Positions 18,105 to 27,460 of a stretch of DNA of 64,000 nucleotides are shown one piece after another. Source of the DNA: Ruegeria sp. PrR005 (GTDB lineage Bacteria > Pseudomonadota > Alphaproteobacteria > Rhodobacterales > Rhodobacteraceae); contig NZ_JAAGOX010000011.1 in NCBI RefSeq assembly GCF_010500245.1, positions 310,001 to 374,000 on the forward strand, in the 5' to 3' direction. The notes under the pieces are model-generated. The model ran no database searches. It had not been told where the DNA came from and saw only the letters and a program-made list of their open reading frames with translations. The stretch's first letter is position 1, and the number at the start of each line of letters is the position of its first letter. A program made the translations under genes and the position numbers.

Positions 18105-18611
18105 TCACCCTGTCAATCCGGCAGTCAGAACCGTCACCGCGCGGCGGTTCTTGGCATAACAACCCTCGTCGCTGCAAATCTCGATTGGACGTTCCTTGCC
18201 ATAGCTGACGGTTTTCAGGCGTGCCCCGGAAACCCCGCGCGAAACCAGGAATTCGCGTGCGGCATTTGCCCGGCGCGCACCCAGCGCCAGGTTGTACTCG
18301 CGCGTGCCCTGCTCGTCGGCATGGCCTTCGATTGTGGCGGTGTAATCCGTGTTGGTCAGCAGCCATTGCGCCTGTGCCGACAGGATCGATTGCGCCTCGT
18401 CGCTCAGTGTGGATTGGTCCACCGCAAACAAGACCCGGTCGCCGATGGCCTGCTGGAAATAGGCCGGCGAAGTCGGGTCACTGGCCAGGCCGGTTCCACC
18501 GACACCATTGTTCAGATTGACCGCATCGTCGCCGCCAAGGCTGTCGGGGTTGGTGCAGGCCGCCAGAGCCACCAGGGCGGCCGCGGCTGCAAGCTTGCTC
18601 AATACGTTCAT
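18105..18611 (-). CDS. pal: Peptidoglycan-associated lipoprotein Pal
   Basis: Outer-membrane lipoprotein that binds peptidoglycan and the TolB propeller. The 168-residue form has a signal with the lipobox ALAAC (Cys19) and a C-terminal OmpA-like domain. The diaminopimelate-binding signature is clear (TATIEGHADEQGTREYNLALG, then RRANAAREFLVSRGV). The ATG at 18611 gives a normal signal peptide; an upstream in-frame start would add 13 residues before it. It follows tolB after 91 bp, where its own promoter may lie (18646-18674). Confidence 0.95.
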   Translation of the reverse strand: MNVLSKLAAAAALVALAACTNPDSLGGDDAVNLNNGVGGTGLASDPTSPAYFQQAIGDRVLFAVDQSTLSDEAQSILSAQAQWLLTNTDYTATIEGHADEQGTREYNLALGARRANAAREFLVSRGVSGARLKTVSYGKERPIEICSDEGCYAKNRRAVTVLTAGLTG

Positions 18612-18645
18612 TCCAAGTGCCTCATGTGTCCTTGTTGTTAAGGCT

Positions 18646-18674
18646 TTCATACCACACCCCCTGCCCCATGTGAA
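18646..18674 (-). promoter_or_regulatory. Possible promoter upstream of pal
   Basis: On the minus strand, TTCACA (18674-18669) and TATGAA (18651-18646) are separated by 17 bases and lie about 35 bp before the pal start. The gap between tolB and pal is the longest in the Tol operon (91 bp), which would fit an internal promoter for pal-cpoB. Confidence 0.35.
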
Positions 18675-18702
18675 CGCGGGTGCAGGTGGGGAAAACCGGG
18701 CA

Positions 18703-20022
18703 TTATTGCAGAAGCGGCGACCATGTCGGGTCGCTGCCGCCGTCCGGAGTCCGGACCGGGCGCAGGTTGCGGCCAGAGATATCTACCGAGTAGAGCGAGG
18801 CACGCCCGTCCGCACCCTGCGTTTCGCGGGTAAACATGATGACGCGCCCGTTCGGCGACCAGGTCGGACCTTCGTCCAGGAAGGACGCGGTCAGCAGGCG
18901 TTCTTCGCTGCCGTCGGTGCGCATGACCCCAATGTGGAACCGCCCCTTGTTCTGCTTGGTAAAGGCGATGAGATCACCTCGCGGGGACCAGACCGGCGTG
19001 CCATAGCGTCCTTGGCCAAAGCTGATCCGCTGCGCTTCGCCGCCCGATGCCGGCATGATATAGAGCTGCGGGGTGCCCGAACGGTCACTTTCAAACACGA
19101 TGCGGCTGCCGTCGGGGGAATAGCTGGGCGCGGTCTCGATCGACGGTGCGCTGGTCAGGCGCGCACTTTGCCCGCTGGCAATGTTCATCGTGTAAAGGTC
19201 GGTATTGCCGCCTTGCGCCAGCGAGAACAGCACCGTCTGCCCGTCGGGCGAAAAGCGCGGTGCAAAACTCATGGTGCCTTCCTGGCTTTGCAGAACTCGT
19301 TGTTCCACCCGGCCTACGTCGAGGATATGGATGCGCGGGAAACCGCCCTGATAGCTGGTGTAGAGCACCCGGTCCCCGGTCGGAGAGAAGCGCGGCGCCA
19401 GCACGATAGAGGAACTGTCGGTCAGGTACTGCACATTCGCGCCGTCATAATCCATGATCGCCAGCCGCTTGCGGCGCTGATCCTTGGGGCCGCTTTCGGA
19501 GACGAACACGACACGGCTGTCGAAATAGCCACCCTCGCCGGTGATCCGGCTGTAAACCGCATCCGCAACCTTGTGCGCCATCCGGCGCCATCCGTCGGTG
19601 GTCCCCGCAAATTGCAGACCGCTGCCCAGTTCCGTTCCCGCGAACACGTCCCACAGCCGGAACCGAACCGTCAACCGATCCCCGGACAGGCTGACACTGC
19701 CGGTGACCAGCGCCTGCGCATTGATGGCTTTCCAGTCGGCAAACTGAACCGGCGCGTCAAAGCTGGTGACCTGGCTGATATAGGCGCTCGACGGAATTTC
19801 CCGGAACAATCCGCTGCCGGTCAGGTCTGCCGCCACGACCCGGGCGATCTGGGTGGCGTATTCGGTCGCCGCGACACCGTCAGGCACAAAATTGGGAACC
19901 GCCAATGGCAAGGGTTCGATGATCCCCTCGTCAATCGTGATCCTGAGCGGCTGGTTCTGCGCATACACCGGCGCGGCAAGCAATGTAGCGCCGACAAGCA
20001 GGCTGGTCAGAAATCTCATCAT
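18703..20022 (-). CDS. tolB: Tol-Pal translocation protein TolB
   Basis: Periplasmic protein linking TolA and Pal during envelope constriction. The 439-residue product has a signal peptide ([17 protein letters not shown]), an N-terminal alpha/beta domain (residues about 25-165) and a six-bladed propeller with repeated SPDG-type motifs ([68 protein letters not shown]). Start and stop overlap: the tolA stop overlaps the tolB ATG by 4 bp, pointing to translational coupling. Confidence 0.97.
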   Translation of the reverse strand: MMRFLTSLLVGATLLAAPVYAQNQPLRITIDEGIIEPLPLAVPNFVPDGVAATEYATQIARVVAADLTGSGLFREIPSSAYISQVTSFDAPVQFADWKAINAQALVTGSVSLSGDRLTVRFRLWDVFAGTELGSGLQFAGTTDGWRRMAHKVADAVYSRITGEGGYFDSRVVFVSESGPKDQRRKRLAIMDYDGANVQYLTDSSSIVLAPRFSPTGDRVLYTSYQGGFPRIHILDVGRVEQRVLQSQEGTMSFAPRFSPDGQTVLFSLAQGGNTDLYTMNIASGQSARLTSAPSIETAPSYSPDGSRIVFESDRSGTPQLYIMPASGGEAQRISFGQGRYGTPVWSPRGDLIAFTKQNKGRFHIGVMRTDGSEERLLTASFLDEGPTWSPNGRVIMFTRETQGADGRASLYSVDISGRNLRPVRTPDGGSDPTWSPLLQ

Positions 20023-21173
20023 TTGATCCGCATCCTCTCGGGATTGAATGTCATCTCGATATCGCGCCAGTGATCGTATTTTTCACTGGGAAGTTCATAG
20101 CCTTTGGCCCCGCAGCGGATGATAGCGCGGCGGGCGGCCTCATAGGCCTGTTTCGCCGCACCTGTCGACCCGCCCGAGCTTTCGATCATCCGGATCGTCC
20201 CGGTATCCGGGGTTCCGTCAGCATTCATCCGCACCGACACCACAACAGTAGTATTCAATGCCTCGGTGGAAAGCGACCCGACGTTCCAGCATTGGGACAC
20301 TGCCACGCGCAGCGCATCCTTTTCGCCGCTGGTCAGAGGCGGACCGCTCGGGGCAGGCGCCGCCGCCGGTTCGGATGCACCGGCCAAAGCTTCGGCCAGC
20401 GCCGCGTTGACCGCTGCATTCGGGGTCGGAGCCGGTTTTTCTGCCGGTTTTTCCACAGGCTTCGCTGCGGGCGCGGCAGCAGGTTTGGTTTCCGGTTTCG
20501 CCGCGGCGGTCTGGGTAGGTTGCGGCCGCGTCTTGGGCCGTGGCGACCGCGACGGCGCGACTTCGGTGGTCGGCTCTGCCTCAGGCGTGATCCGGTCCGT
20601 CGCTTCCTCGGGCGCGGTAGCCTGCTGTTCCGGCTGAGGCGCTTCGGCCCCCTGCTCGGCGCTGACCGGCGGGGTTTCGACCGGATCGGGCCGGGCATCG
20701 GGCGGCGGCGGTGCCACCGGCTCGGGGGCGACGCGCTCGACCGGGCGCGGTTTGGGCCGTTTACCGGGTGGCTCCGGCAGCAGAACTGTCTCGGGTTCCG
20801 GTTGCTCCAGGCTTGGAGCCTCGGCGGGTTGCGCGGGTTCCGGCGTGGGAGCAACGGCCTCGGGGGCTGGCTCCGGTTCGGGCGCGGGGGCTGGCTCGGG
20901 CTCCGGTCGGGCTTCCACCGGCTGGGGCTCTTGTACGGGTTCGACAGGTGCGGCTTGTTCTACCGGGGCCTCGGGTTGGGCGGGTTCCGCCGGGTTCTGG
21001 ATAATCTCGGGCGCCTCGCGCGGTGCGCTGAGCGCGGCGAATTCCTCGGCCGAGATCACCGAGACTTCCTGAACTTCAAATGGCAACGGTTCCGAGCGGA
21101 AGGCACCGCCCAGAAAGGCCCATGCAACCAGTGTGACATGGGCGATACCAGAGATCTTGGTGCCGGTCTGCAA
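20019..21173 (-). CDS. tolA: TolA-like cell envelope protein with long Pro/Glu/Ala linker
   Basis: Inner-membrane protein of the Tol-Pal system connecting TolQR to TolB/Pal. One N-terminal membrane helix ([17 protein letters not shown]) precedes a linker of about 240 residues made almost only of Pro, Glu, Ala and Gln, with PxPEP and PKTRPQPTQ stretches, where E. coli TolA has an Ala/Lys helix. The C-terminal 90 residues form the TolA/TonB-like domain ([48 protein letters not shown]). The start appears to be TTG at 21173, preceded by GAGG, since no ATG precedes the membrane helix. It overlaps tolB by 4 bp. Confidence 0.88.
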   Translation of the reverse strand: MQTGTKISGIAHVTLVAWAFLGGAFRSEPLPFEVQEVSVISAEEFAALSAPREAPEIIQNPAEPAQPEAPVEQAAPVEPVQEPQPVEARPEPEPAPAPEPEPAPEAVAPTPEPAQPAEAPSLEQPEPETVLLPEPPGKRPKPRPVERVAPEPVAPPPPDARPDPVETPPVSAEQGAEAPQPEQQATAPEEATDRITPEAEPTTEVAPSRSPRPKTRPQPTQTAAAKPETKPAAAPAAKPVEKPAEKPAPTPNAAVNAALAEALAGASEPAAAPAPSGPPLTSGEKDALRVAVSQCWNVGSLSTEALNTTVVVSVRMNADGTPDTGTIRMIESSGGSTGAAKQAYEAARRAIIRCGAKGYELPSEKYDHWRDIEMTFNPERMRIK

Positions 21174-21182
21174 CCCGCTGCC

Positions 21183-21659
<477 letters not shown>

Positions 21660-21662
21660 GGC

Positions 21663-22370
21663 TCAGCTATCCAGCTGGCGCGAGAGGATGGTGGCAAACT
21701 CGTCGGCAAACGCTTCGTAGCCCGCGAGGATCCTGTCGCTGTCCGCGCTGAGCTTGTTGTAGAAGATCACCGCCGGAATGGCTGCCAACAGGCCCAACCC
21801 GGTCGCAAGCAGCGCCTCGGCGATACCGGGCGCCACAACTGCCAGATTGGTGTTCTGCTGTTCTGCGATCTGGATAAAGGCATGCATGATGCCCCAGACC
21901 GTACCGAACAGGCCCACGAAAGGTGCCGTCGACCCCACGGTCGCCAGCACCGGCAGGCCGCGTTGAAGATCCTCGGCCTCCTTGGCGATGGCCACATCCA
22001 TCGAGCGGTCGATGCGCGATTGCGCCCCGGCGATCAGCCCCCCGTCGTTGCGATGCGAACGCCGCCATTCGATCATGCCTGCGGCGAAAATCTTCTCCGA
22101 GCGCCCCGAAGGCTGCGTGCCGATCTGTTCAAAGAGCTCGTCCAAAGGCTCCCCGGACCAAAATGCGTGATCGAACCTGTCCGCCTCGCGCCGGGCGGCG
22201 CGGTACGAGATGTGTTTCTGGATGATGATCGACCAGGCCCAGAACGAACTGACCATCAGCAACAGCATCACCAGCTTGACGGTAAGTGTCGCGCGGGCAA
22301 AGAGACCCCACATCGAGAAATCGATTTCCTGCGCCAGCGCCAGGGCTTCCGTTTCCATGAACCTGCTCAT
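21663..22370 (-). CDS. tolQ: TolQ, MotA/TolQ/ExbB proton channel protein
   Basis: Inner-membrane subunit of the TolQRA motor. The 235-residue product has three membrane segments: the first around residues 25-48 (LTVKLVMLLLMVSSFWAWSII), and a pair in the conserved C-terminal part (LATVGSTAPFVGLFGTVWGIM and GIAEALLATGLGLLAAIPAVI), which carries the TolQ/ExbB signature. The order tolQ-tolR-tolA-tolB-pal-cpoB is the usual one. A 95-bp gap separates it from ybgC upstream. Confidence 0.95.
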   Translation of the reverse strand: MSRFMETEALALAQEIDFSMWGLFARATLTVKLVMLLLMVSSFWAWSIIIQKHISYRAARREADRFDHAFWSGEPLDELFEQIGTQPSGRSEKIFAAGMIEWRRSHRNDGGLIAGAQSRIDRSMDVAIAKEAEDLQRGLPVLATVGSTAPFVGLFGTVWGIMHAFIQIAEQQNTNLAVVAPGIAEALLATGLGLLAAIPAVIFYNKLSADSDRILAGYEAFADEFATILSRQLDS

Positions 22371-22465
22371 TTCTGCCGTTCGGCCGCTTTTTTGGCCTTG
22401 TTTCGCGGCAGGCTATAGCAGATTCTTGGCGATTTCCAACAGAACAGATGTGGCGCCGCGAAATG

Positions 22466-22849
22466 TTACATCAATGCGCGAATCTCCGCCGGAAGCCGCA
22501 CCGGGCGGCCTTCGGCATTCATGCAGACGGCGGTCACTGTAGCGCGAAACACCTCGGTTTCGCCACGTCGCACCAGTTGCGACATAGTCAGCCGCGCGCC
22601 GGACAGCGACACGACATCGGTCTCGATCACCAGTTCGTCCTCGAATTTCGCCGTCGCCAGATAGTCGGCCTCGATCCGGCGCACGACCCAGACAAGGCCC
22701 GCGTCGCGCATGGCATTTTGGTCGTTGCCCAACTTGCGCACCCAATCCGACCGGGCCCGCTCGATATACCGCAGGTAATTGGCGTGATAGACGATGCCAC
22801 CCATGTCCGTGTCTTCGTAATAGACCCTGACGTGATAGATATGGCTCAT
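22466..22849 (-). CDS. ybgC: YbgC-family acyl-CoA thioesterase
   Basis: Cytosolic hotdog-fold thioesterase associated with Tol-Pal loci, acting on short or medium acyl-CoA. The N-terminal catalytic segment YEDTDMGGIVYHANYLRYIERAR carries the expected Asp (second D). The length of 127 residues is typical. The start overlaps the stop of the upstream gene by 4 bp, so the two are coupled. Its role in envelope lipid handling is from family knowledge, not shown here. Confidence 0.92.
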   Translation of the reverse strand: MSHIYHVRVYYEDTDMGGIVYHANYLRYIERARSDWVRKLGNDQNAMRDAGLVWVVRRIEADYLATAKFEDELVIETDVVSLSGARLTMSQLVRRGETEVFRATVTAVCMNAEGRPVRLPAEIRALM

Positions 22850-23469
22850 TGCGCGCGCTCCATGCGGGCAAACAGGCGAAGCGCATGGGAAGCGTCCCGC
22901 GCCGCTCCCGGCAGTACCGGATCATAGGCAGCCCGGATCAGCCCGGCAATCTCGGGCCTGAGGATCGTTGCGTCACCTGCCAGCGCCAGCGGTGAGCGGG
23001 TGGAAAACGCCTGGTCCGACCACGCCAGCATCACCTGCACAACCTGGGTCAGCGCAAGGGTCTCGGCCGGTTGTTCCGACATCTCCCGGTCCATCCGCAA
23101 AAAGACGAACGCCGCCTTGATCGTCCCGTCCTTGTCAAAGCGGAAGGCCCGGTACTGATTGGCGCCCGCCGCAACCAGCCGCTCGACCAGCGACCCCAGA
23201 TCGGGGATCAGCCGGTCCAGATCGGGAACGGCCAGCAACTCCTCCCACTCGCGAAAGAAGAAGACCATGCAATTGGCACCAAGCTCGGGATCGGTCTCGG
23301 CCATCTTGTGCCCGGTTAGGGCGACAACAGCCTCGAACGCGCCCTTGATCACCGACAGGGTCTGATCCTCGACACCGAACACGATGGGCACGATCGGACG
23401 CCCCCAGCGCGCAAACAGGAAGGTGCCGTCAGAGCGGGTGAAATGTCGTGTAATCTCGGTATGGTCCAT
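22846..23469 (-). CDS. Conserved hypothetical protein upstream of ybgC
   Basis: 207-residue soluble protein that I do not recognise as a named family. It has no signal peptide or membrane segment. It contains a conserved-looking core (RWGRPIVPIVFGVEDQTL, CMVFFFREWEELLAVPDL, AFVFLRMDREM) and a helical C-terminus. Translational overlap with ybgC (4 bp) and position between ybgC and an oxygenase gene suggest a shared transcript. Homologues at this place in other Rhodobacterales genomes seem likely, but I could not check. Confidence 0.65.
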   Translation of the reverse strand: MDHTEITRHFTRSDGTFLFARWGRPIVPIVFGVEDQTLSVIKGAFEAVVALTGHKMAETDPELGANCMVFFFREWEELLAVPDLDRLIPDLGSLVERLVAAGANQYRAFRFDKDGTIKAAFVFLRMDREMSEQPAETLALTQVVQVMLAWSDQAFSTRSPLALAGDATILRPEIAGLIRAAYDPVLPGAARDASHALRLFARMERAQ

Positions 23470-23496
23470 GTGCCCCGCCTACCCGATCCGCCCGGG

Positions 23497-24120
23497 TTAT
23501 GGAAGGTACTCGTCCCGCCAGCGCAACACGATATTGAACGAAATCGAGATCCGTGCCTCGTGGCTGAGGTTCACATGCACCATGTGATGCAGGAAGGCAG
23601 GCCAGATCAGCATGTCGCCCCCCTGCGGCAGGATCCGGTGTTCGGGATCGACCTGCGGGTCGCCCTTGATCGCCAGCATGTTGGCCTGCGGGCGCGGGTC
23701 GAAAAAACTGATCGCGTTTGGGGTCCGGTCGCCGCGGCCCGGCGGTGCGTCCTCGCCTTGCGGGACCCGTACATAATAGGTGCCCGACAGCCAGGAATGC
23801 GGGTGGTTGTGCAGGTTGTGATAGTCGCCGAACCGGTTCACGTTGGGCCAGGCCTGCACCCGGAAATCCAGCGGATAGTCGATGCCGGTGCCGTGCGCAT
23901 AATCCAGAACCGCCCGCCCGATACAGGACTTGAGCCAGCCCAGCGCCGGATGCGGATGTGCGAAAAGGTCACCCGACAGGTAGTCGGTGGTCATCTGGTC
24001 GTGCTCGGCATCCATCTGCTCGATCAACTGGGCAAGGATCGGGTTGGCCTGGTCTGCCCCCGGCAGGCGGATCCGCATCAGATGTGTCGGCCATAGCGCG
24101 GTAAAGTCCGGCGTGGTCAT
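23497..24120 (-). CDS. Putative 2OG-Fe(II) oxygenase
   Basis: 207-residue predicted iron/2-oxoglutarate dioxygenase of the uncharacterised type annotated as putative 2OG-Fe(II) oxygenase. The metal-binding motif HNHPHSWLSGTYYV with a distal His in FLHHMVHVNL and the following Arg in ARISISFN are consistent with the double-stranded beta-helix core. The ATG at 24120 follows GGGAAGGGAA; an upstream in-frame start would run into ruvB. Substrate unknown. It lies directly after ruvB on the same strand. Confidence 0.72.
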   Translation of the reverse strand: MTTPDFTALWPTHLMRIRLPGADQANPILAQLIEQMDAEHDQMTTDYLSGDLFAHPHPALGWLKSCIGRAVLDYAHGTGIDYPLDFRVQAWPNVNRFGDYHNLHNHPHSWLSGTYYVRVPQGEDAPPGRGDRTPNAISFFDPRPQANMLAIKGDPQVDPEHRILPQGGDMLIWPAFLHHMVHVNLSHEARISISFNIVLRWRDEYLP

Positions 24121-24161
24121 TCGTTCCCTTCCCCAAGACCGCGCCATTTTCTGGCGCCGGT

Positions 24162-25184
24162 TCAGAATAGCTCTGCCTGCCCAGGTGCGGAAGGTGCCGC
24201 AATTCCCAGATGGGTCCACGCCTTTTGCGCCAGCATGCGCCCGCGCGGCGTGCGCTGGATCAGCCCCTGTTGCAGCAGATAGGGCTCGATCACCTCTTCC
24301 AGCGAATCCCGGCTCTCGCTCAGCGCCGCCGACAGGGTCTCGATCCCCACCGGCCCGCCGCCGTAATTCTCTGCGATAAGCCGCAGATAGCGCCGATCGG
24401 CGCCGTCGAGGCCCAATTGATCCACCCCCAGCCGGGTCAGCGCGTGATCGGCCAGTTCGCGGGTGATGCGCCCGTCGCCTTCGACCACGGCAAAATCGAC
24501 CACCCGGCGCAGCAGCCGCCCGGCGATCCGCGGGGTGCCGCGTGCGCGTCGCGCGATCTCGCGCGCGCCCGCCTCGTCGGCAGGCGCGCCCAGCTTGCGG
24601 GCGTTGCGTGTGACGATCTCAAAGAGTTCGTCCACCGTGTAGAACAGCAGCCGGGTCGGAATGCCGAACCGGTCGCGCAAAGGGGTCGTCAGCAGACCCA
24701 TCCGCGTGGTGGCCCCGACCAGGGTAAAGGGCTGCAACTCGATCCGCACCGTGCGCGCGGCAGGCCCGTCGCCGATCACCAGATCCAGTTCGAAATCTTC
24801 CATCGCGGGATAAAGAACCTCTTCGACCGCCGGGTTCAGGCGGTGAATCTCGTCGATGAACAAAACGTCGCGCGATTCCAGATTGGTCAGGATCGCCGCC
24901 AGATCGCCCGCCTTGGCCAGCACGGGACCCGAGGTCATGCGGAAATTCACCCCCAGCTCGCGCGCCATGATCTGCGCCAGCGTGGTCTTGCCCAACCCCG
25001 GAGGTCCATGGAACAACGTATGGTCCATCGCCTCGCCCCGCTGCCGGGCGGACTGGATAAAGATGCGCAGGTTCGCCCGCGCCTCGGCCTGGCCGATGAA
25101 CTCGCTCAGCGCCTGGGGACGCAGCGCGCGGTCGTTGTCCTCGGGCAGCGGTTCGGGCCGCAGGGTCGGGTCAGCGTCGATCAT
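24162..25184 (-). CDS. ruvB: Holliday junction branch migration ATPase RuvB
   Basis: AAA+ motor that drives branch migration with RuvA. The 340-residue protein has Walker A GPPGLGKT (60-67), Walker [11 protein letters not shown], the sensor/arginine region [19 protein letters not shown], and a winged-helix C-terminus ([21 protein letters not shown], then RTPRGR). It starts 25 bp after ruvA in the conserved order ruvC-ruvA-ruvB. Confidence 0.98.
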   Translation of the reverse strand: MIDADPTLRPEPLPEDNDRALRPQALSEFIGQAEARANLRIFIQSARQRGEAMDHTLFHGPPGLGKTTLAQIMARELGVNFRMTSGPVLAKAGDLAAILTNLESRDVLFIDEIHRLNPAVEEVLYPAMEDFELDLVIGDGPAARTVRIELQPFTLVGATTRMGLLTTPLRDRFGIPTRLLFYTVDELFEIVTRNARKLGAPADEAGAREIARRARGTPRIAGRLLRRVVDFAVVEGDGRITRELADHALTRLGVDQLGLDGADRRYLRLIAENYGGGPVGIETLSAALSESRDSLEEVIEPYLLQQGLIQRTPRGRMLAQKAWTHLGIAAPSAPGQAELF

Positions 25185-25209
25185 CGGTCACCTTTGGCGC
25201 GGCTGCGTG

Positions 25210-25884
25210 TCATGACTTGGGGGCCAGCAGTTTCAGCGCCGCCTTGATCAGCGCCGCTTCTCCCGCCTCCGGGGCCTCTGCCGCAGCCTGAGCGACGGCG
25301 CCTGCCGCGTCGGACGGGCCATAGCCGAGGTTTGCCAGCGCCGACAATGCACCCGCGGTTGCGGCGGCGGCACCGGTCGCCGCGGCAGGTTGCCGGCGGG
25401 CGGGTCGGGTCGGCTCTGGCGCCTCGATCACCTCTACTGCGCCCTCCATCGCCTGGGCCACCGTGCCGCCCATGGCCATGACGCCCGGCGCCTTATCCTT
25501 GAGGTCGAGAACGATGCGCTGCGCTGTCTTTGGACCGACACCCTTGGCCGATTTGACCGAGGCCCAGTCGCCAAGCGCAATCGCCCGGCTCACCCCGTCT
25601 GGCCCCAGCGCGCCCAAGATCGCCAAGGACACTTTGGCCCCCACCCCCTGAACCGAGCACAACAGCCGGTGCCATTCCTTTTCCGCCAGCGACGGAAAGC
25701 CATAGAGCTGCATCAGATCCTCGCGCACCACCATGTCGGTATAAAGTGCGACCACCTCGCCCACACCCGGCAAACCCGCCATGGTCCTGTCGGAGCAATA
25801 GACAATATACCCGACACCGCGCACGTCGATCAGTATATGATCGGTCGCGCGATAGTCCAGCCGCCCGGTCAGCTTTCCGATCAT
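25210..25884 (-). CDS. ruvA: Holliday junction DNA helicase RuvA
   Basis: Tetrameric junction-binding subunit. The N-terminal OB domain starts [11 protein letters not shown], domain II carries two helix-hairpin-helix motifs ([17 protein letters not shown] and [23 protein letters not shown]), and domain III at the C-terminus is the RuvB-binding part ([18 protein letters not shown]). A long Ala/Pro linker precedes domain III, which makes the protein a little longer (224 residues) than usual. Its ATG overlaps the ruvC stop by 4 bp. Confidence 0.97.
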   Translation of the reverse strand: MIGKLTGRLDYRATDHILIDVRGVGYIVYCSDRTMAGLPGVGEVVALYTDMVVREDLMQLYGFPSLAEKEWHRLLCSVQGVGAKVSLAILGALGPDGVSRAIALGDWASVKSAKGVGPKTAQRIVLDLKDKAPGVMAMGGTVAQAMEGAVEVIEAPEPTRPARRQPAAATGAAAATAGALSALANLGYGPSDAAGAVAQAAAEAPEAGEAALIKAALKLLAPKS

Positions 25885-26378
25885 GCGCGCACCTCCCTCA
25901 GGCTCAATGCCTTTGCTCCGCCGTAATAGGCGTGACAGATGGCGATGGCCAGCGCGTCTGCCGCATCGGCGCCCTTGGGCAGGCAGCCCGGCAATTGCAG
26001 CTTGACCATATGGATGATCTGTTCCTTTTCGGCGTGCCCGACACCGACCACCGTTTTCTTGACCCGGTTCGGGGCGTATTCCCCCACCGGCAGGCCCGCC
26101 TGCGCCAGCGTCAGCAATGCCACTCCGCGCGCCTGACCCAGCTTGAGCGTGCCAGCGCCGTCCTTGTTGACGAATGTCTGTTCGATGGCGGCCTGATCGG
26201 GCCGGTATTCCGCGATCACCTCGACAATCTGGTTGTGCAGCGACAACAGGCGCTCTCCCAGATCGTCACCGTCGGAATGGCACAACCCGTTTGCAACATG
26301 GCTCAGGCGGCTTCCCTTCGATTCGATCACGCCCCAGCCCAATGTCCTGAGCCCCGGATCGATGCCAAGTATGCGCAT
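25881..26378 (-). CDS. ruvC: Crossover junction endodeoxyribonuclease RuvC
   Basis: Holliday junction resolvase of 165 residues. Catalytic acidic residues are visible: Asp7 in RILGIDPGL, Glu in [11 protein letters not shown], and the C-terminal [12 protein letters not shown]. It is the first gene of ruvCAB. An imperfect SOS-like motif lies 40-60 bp upstream. Confidence 0.97.
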   Translation of the reverse strand: MRILGIDPGLRTLGWGVIESKGSRLSHVANGLCHSDGDDLGERLLSLHNQIVEVIAEYRPDQAAIEQTFVNKDGAGTLKLGQARGVALLTLAQAGLPVGEYAPNRVKKTVVGVGHAEKEQIIHMVKLQLPGCLPKGADAADALAIAICHAYYGGAKALSLREVRA

Positions 26379-26418
26379 GCTGCCGCCCTGTTCTGCTCTT
26401 TTTTGAAACTTTTCTCAC

Positions 26419-26439
26419 GAACTAGCACGAAACAAGAAC
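26419..26439 (-). promoter_or_regulatory. Imperfect LexA (SOS) box candidate upstream of ruvC
   Basis: The alphaproteobacterial SOS box is GAAC-N7-GAAC or its complement. Here GAAC-N7-AAAC (26419-26433) and GCAC-N7-GAAC (26425-26439) overlap, each one mismatch away, about 40 bp before the ruvC start. It could place ruvCAB under LexA. Confidence 0.35.
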
Positions 26440-26630
26440 ATTATCCAAGGGAATTGCGCTCACTCTCGTTTTCGACCCCTCGGGGTTCGTTTGCGTCATC
26501 ACGCTCAAAAGCGACATGCTGCAACGCAGAAAACGACATGTTTGAAAGCCGGTTTTCACCAATGTTTCAAAGGGATTTCAGTGATTTTGACCTATGTCGA
26601 AAACGCATGCCGACCTTGCAGTTTCTGCAC

Positions 26631-26659
26631 TTGCGCGGTTCTGAACGACCCCCTAGATG
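26631..26659 (+). promoter_or_regulatory. Promoter-like pair upstream of the DUF1127 gene
   Basis: TTGCGC (26631-26636) and TAGATG (26654-26659) are separated by 17 bases, about 50 bp before the start codon at 26711. It is a moderate match to sigma70 elements. Confidence 0.35.
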
Positions 26660-26710
26660 CCCGCTACAACAAACGATCACGACTTAACGTCTACGACAAG
26701 GACACAGAAA

Positions 26711-26929
26711 ATGGCTGCACTGGACACCACCCGCACCATCACTGGCTCGAACGGCCTCGTTGGCCGGATCGCAGCCGTTTACAACGCAATCGCGACCGCA
26801 ATCGTCGAATGGAACGACGCGCGCGTCACGCGCAACGCCCTGGCTGAGCTTTCGGACCGTGAACTGGAAGACATCGGGCTGACCCGCAGCGACATCGACG
26901 CCGTTGCCGCAGGCAAAGGCGGTTTCTGA
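26711..26929 (+). CDS. DUF1127 small protein
   Basis: 72-residue small basic-acidic protein with a C-terminal DUF1127 domain: VEWNDARVTRNALAELSDRELEDIGLTRSDIDAVA. Members with this domain in alphaproteobacteria have been tied to phosphate, RNA turnover and stress responses, and some bind RNA; which applies here is not known. The ATG at 26711 follows a weak site. A strong intrinsic terminator lies 33 bp after the stop, so it is probably a monocistronic, well-expressed transcript. Confidence 0.85.
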   Translation: MAALDTTRTITGSNGLVGRIAAVYNAIATAIVEWNDARVTRNALAELSDRELEDIGLTRSDIDAVAAGKGGF

Positions 26930-26961
26930 CCGGATTTCCCGACCTCCCTCTCGGGCAAAAG

Positions 26962-26998
26962 AAAACGCCGCATGCCGATAGTCCGCATGCGGCGTTTT
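26962..26998 (+). terminator. Intrinsic terminator after the DUF1127 gene
   Basis: Perfect 14-bp inverted repeat (AAAACGCCGCATGC and its complement) with a 9-base loop, followed by a run of T to 27001. The A-run at its left end means it could also work for the convergent minus-strand gene. Confidence 0.9.
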
Positions 26999-27016
26999 TT
27001 TCTGCCGAGGGAAAAC

Positions 27017-27361
27017 TCAGCGCAGAACCGAACCGGCTTGCTCCGCAAGAAACACACTCAGCGGATCGGGCTTCATGATCCAGGCACCAGCCTGTTCCAC
27101 CGCCGTTCCGCCGGCAAGTCGCTCGACGCGGTAACCGTAGGTGTCGCTCCCCAGACTGGCGAGCAGAAACCCCTTGAAAACGAAAATGGCGACGACGAGG
27201 AACAGCAAAGCCCGAACCGGGAGCTTGATCCCTCCGCGGCGCGGCTTCACCTCGATCAAGCCGTCTTTGCGAATCCGACCATAATACCCACGAGTCATGG
27301 CCTCGTGCTTTTTGGTCAAACGACGGACCCGGTGGTCAAAGTCGATACGGTTATCGACCAT
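27017..27361 (-). CDS. Hypothetical single-pass membrane protein
   Basis: 114-residue protein with a basic cytoplasmic N-terminus (RVRRLTKKHEAMTRGYYGRI, then IEVKPRRGG), one membrane helix (LPVRALLFLVVAIFVFKGFLLASLG, about residues 46-70) and a short periplasmic tail. No known domain is recognised. An in-frame start four codons upstream is possible. It lies after prmA on the same strand with a 99-bp gap and ends convergently to the DUF1127 terminator. Confidence 0.65.
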   Translation of the reverse strand: MVDNRIDFDHRVRRLTKKHEAMTRGYYGRIRKDGLIEVKPRRGGIKLPVRALLFLVVAIFVFKGFLLASLGSDTYGYRVERLAGGTAVEQAGAWIMKPDPLSVFLAEQAGSVLR

Positions 27362-27460
27362 GGCAGCCTCCATGCACTGGCCCCCACCAGCGATGAAACC
27401 AAGGTACGTCGAAATTTGGGCAAAACCAAGACCTACGCCTAAAATGCCCCTAAAACTGGA

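Larger units (their letters stand above)
26379..26710. other. Divergent control region between ruvC and the DUF1127 gene
   Basis: 332 bp without a gene, richer in A and T than its surroundings. It holds an imperfect SOS-like box near ruvC (26419-26439), a short inverted repeat TTTGAAA/TTTCAAA (26541-26547 and 26565-26571) with a 17-base spacer, and a promoter-like pair before the DUF1127 gene (26631-26659). No small coding frame with a good ribosome site was seen. Confidence 0.6.
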
